Shown: positions 52,061 to 60,530 of the stretch, one piece after another
Numbering within the stretch: the stretch's first letter is position 1
How the letters are laid out: each line of letters opens with the position of its first letter
Source: JAYPHU01 sp964611435
GTDB taxonomy: Bacteria > Pseudomonadota > Alphaproteobacteria > Rhodospirillales > UBA2165
Direction of reading: 5' to 3'
DNA: 64,000 bases
NCBI GenBank assembly: GCA_964611435.1
Contig: CAZSXT010000005.1
Coordinates: 1 to 64,000, forward strand
Program-made: the position numbers and the translations under genes
The notes under the pieces: model-generated
Databases searched by the model: none
What the model saw: the letters and a program-made list of their open reading frames with translations, nothing else
Told to the model about the DNA's origin: nothing

Positions 52061-53776
52061 ATGAAAGAATTGCTGCAGCGCCTCATGGCGCGTCCTGGGA
52101 TATTCGTGGAACTTCTCGTCGCCACGGTGTTCGTCAGCGTGCTTGCGCTGGCGAACTCCATCTTCGTGATGCAGGTGTTGAACCGCTATGTTTCCCAAGG
52201 CGTGGATTCGACGCTAATCACCCTTACGGTCGGCGTTTTCATTGCAATATTTCTTGAACTAGCTTTTCGTCACGCGCGCATGTTGCTGGCGCAAAGGGTT
52301 AGCGCCAGGTCCGATGAAGAGTTGAACGCTGCCGGCTTCTCTATCCTTACCAAAGCGCGCATCGGTTCTCTGGAGCGGGTGGCCCCGGACATGCGCCGGG
52401 AAATCGTCGCCGGCGCCAACAATATCGAACAGGCTTACAATGCTTCAAACATCACCTCCGTCCTGGATGTGCCCTTTGCCCTGTTCTTTGTGTTCGTGCT
52501 TTATCTTCTGTCGCCCATTGTGTCGCTGATCGTGTTGGGCTTTATCATCGCGGTTTTTGTCGGCGGCGTTTTGGGTGCGATGAGCATGGCCGACAAGAAC
52601 ACCGAACTCACCAACGCTTCCGGTGTTGCCAGCGCACTCCTCGGGACGGCTATTCGGGAATCAGAAACCGTACGCGCTTTCAATGCCGGCGAATTTCTTC
52701 GGGGCGCCTGGAACAAACATTCGACTACAGTGCATGGATTGAAAAGGTTGGTGACCTTACGGCAGGGAATGATCCAATCGCTGACCCAAAGTGCTAATGG
52801 GATGATGAGCGTGTTTGTGATTGTTGCGGCCGGCATATTGGTTGTACGTGGAGAAATGGACGTCGGGGTGATGATCGGCGCCAATATTTTGGCCGCTCGG
52901 GCCTTGCAGCCCATTTCCAAGTTCTCTCAGATGGGGTCAACTTTCAACAAGGCGAAGCAGTCGATCGACCTGCTAAGGGAATTTTCCAAAATGCCTTTAG
53001 AGAAAGACCGAGGGTCGGCTTTGACCGGATACCAGGGGGGATTGGAGCTTAGAGATGTCTCGTTCACCTACCACGGCAGCAACGACCCGCTCTTTGAATC
53101 GGTTGATCTGAAGCTGGAGCCGGGTTCCGTGTTGGTGGTTACCGGCGACAACGGGACAGGTAAAACAACTTTTGCACGGCTGATCTTGGGTCTGTTGGAC
53201 CCAACTCGAGGCCAGGTATTGGCGGATGGTTTGGATCTTCAGCAGGCGGCGTCCGAGTGGTGGCGAAAGCAAATTATCTATCTGCCGCAAGAGCCGTCTC
53301 TCTTGAATGCGACCATCCTGGAAAACCTAACCATCAATAACCCGGATGCCGATATGGAGTTGATCAATAAGGTGATCGACGACGCCGGATTGCGAAAATT
53401 TGTCGACGAAAGCGAGAACGGTCTGGAGACGCAGATATTGGATAACGGCTGGCGCCTGTCGGAAGGCATTCGCCGCCGGCTGGCTTTGGCGCGAGGGTTG
53501 ATGACCGGCGGCAAACTGGTCTTGTTTGACGAGCCGATCGAGAGTTTTGATGCGGACGGCATCCGGACGGTGCATTCGATGCTCAGCCGCTTGGCCCAGG
53601 ATAAACACACGATCATCGTCACGTCTCATGACCCGAAGATCGTGAAGGGACAACATACGGTTCTGGATATCAATCAGAGGCCTGTTCCCCGGATAACCAC
53701 GGTTCCCGGTGTTGTCCCGACTCAGGCCGACGAGTCCGGTGATGAGCCGGGGCAAGAACTCCAGGCAGGAGAGTAG
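52061..53776 (+). CDS. Type I secretion system ABC transporter (PrtD/LapB-like)
   Basis: A 571-residue fused permease-ATPase without an N-terminal C39 peptidase domain. Residues 15-300 contain about six helices (FVELLVATVFVSVLALANSIFVMQVLNRYV is helix 1, typical of T1SS exporters). The ATPase has Walker A GDNGTGKTT (about 362-370), Walker B KLVLFDEP (about 485-492) and H-loop TSHD. The ABC signature is LSEGIRRRLALARG where LSGGQ is expected, so the family glycine and glutamine are changed. It is followed by HlyD after 5 bases. Probable cargo is the FecR-domain protein at 48102, cut by the IS. No TolC gene is present here. Confidence 0.87.
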   Translation: MKELLQRLMARPGIFVELLVATVFVSVLALANSIFVMQVLNRYVSQGVDSTLITLTVGVFIAIFLELAFRHARMLLAQRVSARSDEELNAAGFSILTKARIGSLERVAPDMRREIVAGANNIEQAYNASNITSVLDVPFALFFVFVLYLLSPIVSLIVLGFIIAVFVGGVLGAMSMADKNTELTNASGVASALLGTAIRESETVRAFNAGEFLRGAWNKHSTTVHGLKRLVTLRQGMIQSLTQSANGMMSVFVIVAAGILVVRGEMDVGVMIGANILAARALQPISKFSQMGSTFNKAKQSIDLLREFSKMPLEKDRGSALTGYQGGLELRDVSFTYHGSNDPLFESVDLKLEPGSVLVVTGDNGTGKTTFARLILGLLDPTRGQVLADGLDLQQAASEWWRKQIIYLPQEPSLLNATILENLTINNPDADMELINKVIDDAGLRKFVDESENGLETQILDNGWRLSEGIRRRLALARGLMTGGKLVLFDEPIESFDADGIRTVHSMLSRLAQDKHTIIVTSHDPKIVKGQHTVLDINQRPVPRITTVPGVVPTQADESGDEPGQELQAGE

Positions 53777-53781
53777 GGCGG

Positions 53782-55092
53782 ATGAGCGAAGGCGTGGACG
53801 AACAATCACAAAGCGCCCGGCGGGAAGCGTTCGAGAGTTTTCGAGCTCACGCGACCTACTGGCTGTGTGTGGTGACCACTACCGCCGCGATCGCTTGGGC
53901 GGCGTGGGGCACTCTGGATATCGTCAGCAACGCCACCGGTGAGGTGATTCCGTCGTCTCAGGTAAAGACGGTGCAGCATCTGGAAGGCGGTATCGTCAAC
54001 CAAATCTTGGTGCGGGAAGGTCAGGCGGTGACCAAGGGCCAGCAGCTTATTGTTTTGGAACCGACGGCGACCAGTGCGGATGTCGGCGAACTCCAAGTCC
54101 GCCTGACGGCGTTACGGGCCCAAGTGACCCGATTGCGGGCGCAGTTGAACGGCGATGCCACTCCGGAATTCGAGCAGGACCTGAAGGACAACCATGCGGA
54201 ACTCGTGAGCCAGGCGACCCGGTCATTCGAATTTGCTCGCCGGCGGCATGAATCCGAGATCGCCAAGCAACAGAAATCCATTCTCCAACGCAAACACGCG
54301 ATCAACGAAATCAACACCCGGCTGCGGGGTCATCGCAATTCGCTTAGGCTGTTGCGCGAGCAGGTGCGGATCAGTGAACAGTTGTTGCGTGAGAATTTAT
54401 CTAACCGTTACAAGCACTTAGACCTCCTCAAGGAAGAAGGCCGGTTGACTGGGGAGATCGCGGAGGCCGAGGCGGCCTTAATCAGCGCCCGCGCCGCTCT
54501 CGAAGAGGCGGAGGCCGGATTGATCACCATCAAGTCGATCTTCGCCGATGAAACCAAGAAGGAACTGGATGAGGCCCGGCTGACCTTCAATGAGCTCAGC
54601 CAGCGCATGCAGAAGTTTAAGGACAGTCTGCGCCGTACAACGTTGCGGTCGCCGGTCGAGGGTGTGGTCAAGACGATCTATGTGGCGACAATCGGCGGCG
54701 TGTTGAAGCCCGGTGAACCGGTCGTCGATATCGTCCCCCAAGGGGATCGGTTGATCATCGAGGCCCAGTTGCCGACACAGGACATCGGGTTTGTCCAATC
54801 GGGGCAGGTGGCGGTGGTTAAGCTCGCCTCCGCCGACGCGGCCCGATTTGGCGGTTTGGAGGGCAAGGTCGTGTCCGTCAGTCCTGATACGCTGATGACG
54901 CCCGAAGGCTCGCCCTTTTATAAGGTGCGCATTGAAACCGGAGCCGATCATTTTCGCCGCGGGCCCGAACGCTACAACTTGTTTCCCGGCATGCAGGTGA
55001 TCGCCAGCATTCACACCGGGGAGCGGACCGTGTTCCAGTATTTGTTCCAGCCTTTTATCGACTCCATGGATGACGCCATGCGGGAGCGATAA
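53782..55092 (+). CDS. HlyD-family type I secretion periplasmic adaptor
   Basis: A 436-residue membrane fusion protein. One membrane helix near residues 24-43 (TYWLCVVTTTAAIAWAAWG), then a lipoyl/barrel half (QVKTVQHLEGGIVNQILVREGQAVTKGQQLI), a long coiled coil (about residues 95-270) with many Ala/Glu/Arg heptads, and a beta-barrel with the HlyD-typical LRSPVEGVVKTIYVATIGGVLKPGEPVVDIVP. It links the inner-membrane ABC exporter to an outer-membrane TolC protein. Overlap or spacing with the ABC gene (5 bases) shows an operon. Confidence 0.92.
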   Translation: MSEGVDEQSQSARREAFESFRAHATYWLCVVTTTAAIAWAAWGTLDIVSNATGEVIPSSQVKTVQHLEGGIVNQILVREGQAVTKGQQLIVLEPTATSADVGELQVRLTALRAQVTRLRAQLNGDATPEFEQDLKDNHAELVSQATRSFEFARRRHESEIAKQQKSILQRKHAINEINTRLRGHRNSLRLLREQVRISEQLLRENLSNRYKHLDLLKEEGRLTGEIAEAEAALISARAALEEAEAGLITIKSIFADETKKELDEARLTFNELSQRMQKFKDSLRRTTLRSPVEGVVKTIYVATIGGVLKPGEPVVDIVPQGDRLIIEAQLPTQDIGFVQSGQVAVVKLASADAARFGGLEGKVVSVSPDTLMTPEGSPFYKVRIETGADHFRRGPERYNLFPGMQVIASIHTGERTVFQYLFQPFIDSMDDAMRER

Positions 55093-55109
55093 CCGGATCG
55101 ATTGGTTTT

Positions 55110-55772
55110 ATGGCGCTCGCTCCCATAGACGGCATCCGCTACGTCTGGCCCACGCCCATATTCGGCGGGATGCTGCCGGATCACGGGACCGTTAACCCCG
55201 GTTTGCGTACGCATATCCTGGACAAAGAGGCGGCCAGCGACAGCATCGGCAAGAGCGTCGCAAAGGGCTGGCACTAGGCCGAAGATTTAACCGCCGAAAG
55301 TTGTGCCGAAATGGGTCACTTGTTTGCGTTTATCAAATACGCGCTGACGCAATTGACCGAAGTAACCACCGGCCTGCCCGCGGCCGAGTTTGAGACGACG
55401 GACCACATCACCGCCTGGGCGGTAGTTCTCCGGAACGGTGGTTACAGCAGGCTTCACTCCCACCCCGGGCACGCTTGGTCAGGAGTCTACTACGTGGATC
55501 AAGGCCAGCCTTACCAGGGCAGCGAAGATGCCGGCTGTATCGAATTCATCGACCCGAGAACGGGGGTGGAGATGATTCCCATGCCGGGCAATCCCTATGG
55601 CGGCGGCATTTCCCTCAGACCCGAAGCCGGGCGGCTCTATTGTTTTCCCGCCTGGCTCAAACACCAGGTCCATCCGTTTGAGGGGGACGGCGAGCGGATA
55701 CCCGTTGCATTTAATGTTAGGATCGACAAGTTTCATGTTTCGCGCAACGCAGCTGATCAAGGCAATGGGTGA
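55110..55772 (+). pseudogene. 2OG-Fe(II) oxygenase-like protein (TIGR02466 type) interrupted by in-frame TAG
   Basis: Reads as 220 codons with an amber at 55275-55277 (codon 56). Before it: YVWPTPIFGGMLPDHGTVNPGL and SVAKGWH; after it AEDLTAE and, further on, SRLHSHPGHAWSGVYYVDQG with the metal His pattern, IEFIDPRTGVEM, and GRLYCFPAWLKHQVHPFEGDGERIPVAFNVR with the second His and 2OG-binding Arg. Family members read GWHS-x-x-DL at the stop position, so TCG to TAG explains it. All iron ligands lie after the stop; an internal ATG at 55311 cannot give a complete fold. It follows HlyD by 17 bases and precedes a TPR-sulfotransferase, perhaps for modification of secreted or surface proteins. Confidence 0.72.
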
Positions 55773-55836
55773 GACATGTGGGAACTAACGAGCTGGGGTG
55801 TTTGCCCTATCTTGCGTCCCGGTAACAGGAGTGAAT

Positions 55837-57630
55837 ATGGCTGATACCCCGGTCACAGAGGCAGACGGCGCCGACTTGGTCGCGATCATGCAGTCTATTG
55901 GTGCCGGCCAGTATGCCGAGGCGGAGAAGCTGTGCGAGTCCATCCTCGAGTCCCGTCCAAATGACGCGGGCGTTCTACATGCCATGGGGCTCACCCACTA
56001 TATGGGCCGGCGCTACACCCGGGCGATCGAATACATGCTGAAGGCCGTTCAGTTCGACGACACCAATCCGCAGTACTATCTGAACTTGGGTGAATCCATG
56101 CGGCGCGCCCAGCGGCCGGATGATGCCATCGGCATGTTCGAGAAAGCGTTGGCGCTGAAGCCGGAGTACCAACTAGCGCATCTGGGGGTCGCTAATACAT
56201 TACGGGATCAGGGGCACCGGCCGGAAGCAATTGCCCGCTATCGGTTGGCCTTGGCCCTGGACCCGACATTTGCGGAGGCATTTCATTATCTGGGCGTTAT
56301 GTTCCTGGAACAGGAACGGCATACCGAGGCCATCGCTTATCTGCGCAAGGCCGTTTCCTTAAAACCGACTTATTTAGAGGCGAGGTTGGCGCTGGCCGGC
56401 GCCTTGGACAAAGATGGGCAGATCGACGAAGCGATCGAGGTGTATTCGGACATCATAGAGACAGATCAGAGCGTGACGGCCGCCCACAACAACCTTGCTA
56501 ATATATTGAAAAGTAAGGGGAATATTGAGGGCGCAATCGGACACTATGAACAGGCGCTGGAGATAAATCCCAATAATGTTCAAGCAAGGTATAACCTGTC
56601 TCGTGCCCGAAAGGCCGACGCGGATGACAGCGAAATTCCTGTCATGGAGGAAATGTTGCAACGGGAGGGGCTGCAGGCACCGGACCGGGTCAACCTGCAT
56701 TTCACCCTTGGAAAAATTTATGACGGTCTCGAACGCTATGACGAAGCCTTTGAACATTTCCGGCAGGGAAATGAGTTGGATGATCGGGCCATCCCCTTTG
56801 ACCCGGAGGGGCACGGGCGCCACATCGACCGATTGATTTCTATTTTCAATCCGCAGCTATTTGCCCGCCGACAGGGGTACGGCAGCGACTCGGAACGTCC
56901 CATATTCATCGTCGGCATTCCACGCTCCGTAACGACTTTGACGGAACAAGTCCTGGCGAGTCATCCGATGGTCTATGGGGCGGGGGAGTTGGACCGGGTC
57001 AGTCAATTAATCAATGCCGCGTCAGTAGAGATCAGTGGCGCTGCGGCGTATCCTGAATGCGCATTCGAATTGGATGCCATGACGGCCTGTCGCCTAGGTG
57101 AGTCGTATATTTCGTACATTCGCCGTCTGAGCGGCAATAGCCCTCATGTAACTGACAAGATGCCGGGAAACTTCATCCATTTGGGGTTCATCGCCATGTT
57201 GTTGCCGGGTGCGAAGATCATACACTGCCGTCGCCAGCCGATGGATTCGTGTTTCTCCTGCTATACCCAGCATTTTACGTCGCCAATGCCGTTCGCCACC
57301 AAGCTGGAGAACCTGGGTCACTATTACCAAGGATATGAGCGGATCATGACCCATTGGCACGAGGTTTTGCCCCTCGAAATTTTGGACGTTGCCTATGAGG
57401 ACATGGTGGAATCGCACGAAGAGAAAACCCGTGAAATTTTGGACTTCTGCGGTCTTGAATGGGATGAGGCCTGCTTGCAGTTTCATCTGACGGAGCGCAC
57501 GGTCAAAACCGCCAGTACTTGGCAGGTGCGCCAACCCCTTTACAGTAGTTCGGTTAGCAGGTGGCGGCGTTATGAAGGGCACCTCGCACCATTGAAAGAA
57601 GCCCTGGGTGACGCTTTCTACGAAGCGTAG
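55837..57630 (+). CDS. TPR-repeat protein with C-terminal sulfotransferase domain
   Basis: A 597-residue protein, start ATG at 55837 with AGGAG six bases upstream. Residues 10-270 hold about seven to eight TPRs (for example AYLRKAVSLKPTYLEARLALAGALDKDGQIDEAIEVY in part, DESVTAAHNNLANIL-like units). The C-terminal sulfotransferase begins about residue 350 with the PAPS P-loop IFIVGIPRSVTTLTEQVLASHP; family consensus is PRSGTTL, so a Val replaces Gly there. A 3'-phosphate-binding piece GAKIIHCRRQPMDSCFSCY and a C-terminal KTASTWQVRQPLYSSSVSRWRRYE match TPR-sulfotransferases of Alphaproteobacteria. Targets unknown; perhaps secreted glycoproteins or glycans. Confidence 0.87.
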   Translation: MADTPVTEADGADLVAIMQSIGAGQYAEAEKLCESILESRPNDAGVLHAMGLTHYMGRRYTRAIEYMLKAVQFDDTNPQYYLNLGESMRRAQRPDDAIGMFEKALALKPEYQLAHLGVANTLRDQGHRPEAIARYRLALALDPTFAEAFHYLGVMFLEQERHTEAIAYLRKAVSLKPTYLEARLALAGALDKDGQIDEAIEVYSDIIETDQSVTAAHNNLANILKSKGNIEGAIGHYEQALEINPNNVQARYNLSRARKADADDSEIPVMEEMLQREGLQAPDRVNLHFTLGKIYDGLERYDEAFEHFRQGNELDDRAIPFDPEGHGRHIDRLISIFNPQLFARRQGYGSDSERPIFIVGIPRSVTTLTEQVLASHPMVYGAGELDRVSQLINAASVEISGAAAYPECAFELDAMTACRLGESYISYIRRLSGNSPHVTDKMPGNFIHLGFIAMLLPGAKIIHCRRQPMDSCFSCYTQHFTSPMPFATKLENLGHYYQGYERIMTHWHEVLPLEILDVAYEDMVESHEEKTREILDFCGLEWDEACLQFHLTERTVKTASTWQVRQPLYSSSVSRWRRYEGHLAPLKEALGDAFYEA

Positions 57631-57660
57631 CTCGCAGGCAATCAGCGGTTCCAGGCACGA

Positions 57661-57951
57661 TTATTTGGAGGAAGATGCCTTTTTCGACGAGGCCTTTTTT
57701 TTCGTCGAGCCGCCGCCGTCGCTTCCGTTGTCGCCCATCCGGGCCTGCACCTGTTCACCGATGTCCTTGGCGGCATTGGAGATGCCCTGAAGAATACCGC
57801 TCAGCTGGTTTGCCGGAATAAGCAATCTCACCATTGGCTGAACAGAATCGTGTTCTGCCTGCTGGGCAAAGGTTACCCGAAACACGCCGTTCGCATGGGA
57901 CATGTTCGCGACACGTTCAACAAAGAATTCGGTTGGGGAATTATCAGCCAC
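57661..57951 (-). CDS. Small protein with Ser/Lys-rich tail (DUF3467-like, tentative)
   Basis: A 96-residue protein starting at a GTG behind GGAGG five bases upstream. The first 70 residues resemble small DUF3467-type proteins: PTEFFVERVANMSHANGVFRVTFAQ, then VRLLIPANQLSGILQGISN and a helix. The last 25 residues are low complexity (GDNGSDGGGSTKKKASSKKASSSK in part). No function is known. It is convergent with the TPR-sulfotransferase gene. The similarity call is by eye. Confidence 0.55.
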   Translation of the reverse strand: MADNSPTEFFVERVANMSHANGVFRVTFAQQAEHDSVQPMVRLLIPANQLSGILQGISNAAKDIGEQVQARMGDNGSDGGGSTKKKASSKKASSSK

Positions 57952-58026
57952 GTTTACCTCCAGCTCCTGATGTCAATTGTCTCGTACACCTATAGGTAAA
58001 TTTATCTAATATTTCTAATGATTTAA

Positions 58027-58236
58027 AGCTCTGTCGCCAGCCAGTTAATTGGCTTAGCGCTTCTTGTAATCGTTTACGATGNNNNNNNNNNNNNNNNNNN
58101 NNNNNNNNNNNNNNNNNNNNNNNNNNNNNNNNNNNNNNNNNNNNNNNNNNNNNNNNNNNNNNNNNNNNNNNNNNNNNNNNNAGCTCTGTCGCCAGCCAGT
58201 TAATTGGCTTAGCGCTTCTTGTAATCGTTTACGATG
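58027..58236. other. Assembly gap (100 N) flanked by an identical 55-base overlap
   Basis: Bases 58027-58081 and 58182-58236 are the same 55 bases, one directly before and one directly after 100 Ns (58082-58181). This is what a scaffolder produces when two contigs overlap by one k-mer (here probably k of 55) but are joined with a fixed gap. The true sequence is most likely continuous with one copy and no missing bases. The duplicate contains the 3' end of the PilZ gene. Confidence 0.85.
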
Positions 58237-58529
58237 TCAGCGATTTGTTCCAACAATCCCGGGTTGTCTTTTTCAAACTTCATCGCGATGCCACCGTCGT
58301 AGCTCCTGACCACGCTGCCTGGCAACGGGGCCGTCTCTTCAGAGTCGATTTCCACAGAACTACCGATTTCGAAGGCAATGTCCCTGCGGCCCAGATCGGG
58401 AACAAATTCCAGCGCCGCGCCGCCGTCAGACAAATTCGTGATGGTGCCTGGAAGGGTATTGTTTCCACTGGAGACATTGACCGGAACTTTAATGTCGACG
58501 CGGGGATGGCGGCGATTTTCTTCACTCAT
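58209..58529 (-). CDS. PilZ-domain protein
   Basis: A 106-residue protein from the ATG at 58529 (the upstream part to 58604 is not conserved). It carries the c-di-GMP binding motifs R-x-x-x-R in NRRHPRVDIKVP (residues 4-15; RRHPR) and D-x-S-x-x-G in ITNLSDGGAALEF, where the pattern appears as N-L-S-D-G-G, an accepted variant. So it probably binds cyclic di-GMP. Its 3' end spans the duplicated contig-end sequence by the gap. It is divergent from the first asparagine synthase gene. Confidence 0.87.
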   Translation of the reverse strand: MSEENRRHPRVDIKVPVNVSSGNNTLPGTITNLSDGGAALEFVPDLGRRDIAFEIGSSVEIDSEETAPLPGSVVRSYDGGIAMKFEKDNPGLLEQIADIVNDYKKR

Positions 58530-58648
58530 GCCCTGATCATACGCGTATGAATGTGTCGAACCAAGGGATGATGGATATGGGCGGATGGACGACGAGCCCC
58601 CCAAAAATACTTTGTCGCGTACCGTTCCGGCCTTTATGAAGGCACATC

Positions 58649-60436
58649 ATGTGTGGGATTGCGGCCATATTTGACCTTACCGCCAAACCGGTTGATCGGG
58701 CCGGCTTGGATCGGATGATGTCGTCCATGGCGGCGCGGGGTCCCGACGGAGAAGGGGTCTGGGTCGCGCCGGGCGGATCGGTAGCCCTGGGCCACAAACG
58801 CCTGGCGATTATTGATCCTAGTGACAGCGGCGCGCAACCGATGCTCCTTGGCGGCGGCCACGGAGATGTGCAATTAGCCATTACGTATAACGGCGAGATA
58901 TATAATTTTCGCGAATTGCGTGATGAGTTGATCGCCGAGGGTCGGGTGCTCTCAACCCAATCTGATACGGAAGTTCTCCTCCATCTCTATGACCGCGACG
59001 GTGCGGAGATGGTGTCCAAACTTCGCGGGATGTTTGCCTTTGCGATCTGGGACGAATCTCGGCGGGAAATGTTTCTGGCCCGGGATCCGTTCGGCATCAA
59101 GCCGCTTTACTACACCACGGGTAATCAGCAGATAAGGGTGGCCTCGCAGGTAAAGGCTCTGCTGGCCGGCGGTAACATAGACACGACGGCGAATGCCGCC
59201 GGGCACGTGGCGTTTCATATGTTCGGCTATATTCCAGAACCCCATACCCTGTACTCGGGTATTATGTCTCTTCCCGCCGGGCATACGCTCACCATCGGAC
59301 CCGACGGGGCTGGTGAACCGCAGGCCTATTATGATGTGCAGACGCACCTACGATATGACCAACCGGAAGCTTCGGCGGAGGTTCGGCGGGACCGGCTGCA
59401 ATCGGCCCTCAGGCAGTCCGTGGCGTATCATTTAGTGTCCGATGTGCCGGTGGGGATATTTCTCTCCGCCGGGTTGGATTCCGCAACGGTGGCGGGCTTG
59501 GCCAGCGAGTGCGCGGGCGCTTCTCTGGATACCATGACGCTCAGCTTCGACGAGCTTTCCGGCACGCCGATGGATGAAGCGCCGCTGGCCGAGAAAATTG
59601 CCGCCCTCTATCAAACCCGGCACCAAACCCGAAAGGTGGCCGGGGCCGAATTCCATGAAGATATGGATCATTTGTTCAGCGCCATGGATCAGCCCTCGAT
59701 CGACGGCGCGAACACTTATTTTGTCGCCAAGGAAGCCGCCGGCATGGGGTTAAAGGTCGCACTTTCCGGACTGGGCGGCGACGAAATATTCGGCGGCTAT
59801 CCGTCTTTCCGCCAAGTGCCTCAGATCGCCAATTCACTCGGGTGGATTCCCGGTCTACGGCCGATGGGCGCGGCGTTTCGCGCGATCAGCGCGTCTGTGA
59901 TCAAGCGCATGACGTCGCCAAAGTATGCCGGATTGTTCGAGTATGGCGGCGATTTTGGCGGCGCCTATCTGCTCCGGCGGGGGCTGTTCATGCCTTGGGA
60001 ACTGCCGGAAGTGTTGGATCCGGATTTGGTCAGCCAGGGGATGCAGGAGCTGGATGTCATGAATCGTTTGGCAGACACAACCCAGGGCATCCCGACGGAT
60101 CATGGTAAAGTCTCGGCGCTTGAACTCACCTGGTATATGCGAAACCAGCTTCTCCGGGATTCCGACTGGGCCGGCATGGCGCATTCCCTGGAAATTCGTA
60201 CGCCTTTGGTGGACGCGTTCCTGTTCCAAGAGATCGCTGCCTTGGGCGCCAGCAAACAAGACATGGCCTCGGCGCCGGCAATACCTCTCCCGGGCGATGT
60301 CCTAAATCGTCCGAAAACGGGGTTTTACCTTCCCGTTCGGGAATGGCTGATGGGCGAACAAGACCCGGGCGCGTTAGGCCGGGGTTACCGGGGCTGGGCG
60401 CGGATGGTCTATAACCGGCTTTGGAACGCGCCCTGA
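58649..60436 (+). CDS. asnB: Glutamine-hydrolysing asparagine synthase (AsnB-like), copy 1
   Basis: A 595-residue protein. After Met removal the catalytic Cys is residue 2 (MCGIAAIFDL), followed by RGPDGEGVW and NGEIYNFRELRDEL of the class II glutamine amidotransferase domain (about residues 1-215). The synthetase domain begins near 245 with the PP-loop SAGLDSATVAGLA (SxGxDS) and GLGGDEIFGGYPSFR. Annotation as AsnB is at family level only: members in polysaccharide loci transfer amide groups to sugars or lipids. A second copy follows at 62020, with a symporter between, hinting at a surface glycan role. Confidence 0.92.
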   Translation: MCGIAAIFDLTAKPVDRAGLDRMMSSMAARGPDGEGVWVAPGGSVALGHKRLAIIDPSDSGAQPMLLGGGHGDVQLAITYNGEIYNFRELRDELIAEGRVLSTQSDTEVLLHLYDRDGAEMVSKLRGMFAFAIWDESRREMFLARDPFGIKPLYYTTGNQQIRVASQVKALLAGGNIDTTANAAGHVAFHMFGYIPEPHTLYSGIMSLPAGHTLTIGPDGAGEPQAYYDVQTHLRYDQPEASAEVRRDRLQSALRQSVAYHLVSDVPVGIFLSAGLDSATVAGLASECAGASLDTMTLSFDELSGTPMDEAPLAEKIAALYQTRHQTRKVAGAEFHEDMDHLFSAMDQPSIDGANTYFVAKEAAGMGLKVALSGLGGDEIFGGYPSFRQVPQIANSLGWIPGLRPMGAAFRAISASVIKRMTSPKYAGLFEYGGDFGGAYLLRRGLFMPWELPEVLDPDLVSQGMQELDVMNRLADTTQGIPTDHGKVSALELTWYMRNQLLRDSDWAGMAHSLEIRTPLVDAFLFQEIAALGASKQDMASAPAIPLPGDVLNRPKTGFYLPVREWLMGEQDPGALGRGYRGWARMVYNRLWNAP

Positions 60437-60530
60437 CTTTTCCCGCCGGGTGGATGTCACCGGGATTTGATTTGGCCTCGGGTGCAAAGCCCTCTAAGAC
60501 CCAGCCAACAAACGCTACTGATTACTTGGA

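Noticed and set aside
58082..58181. Missing genes in the N gap
   Set aside because: Identical 55-base ends on both sides indicate a false gap of fixed size.
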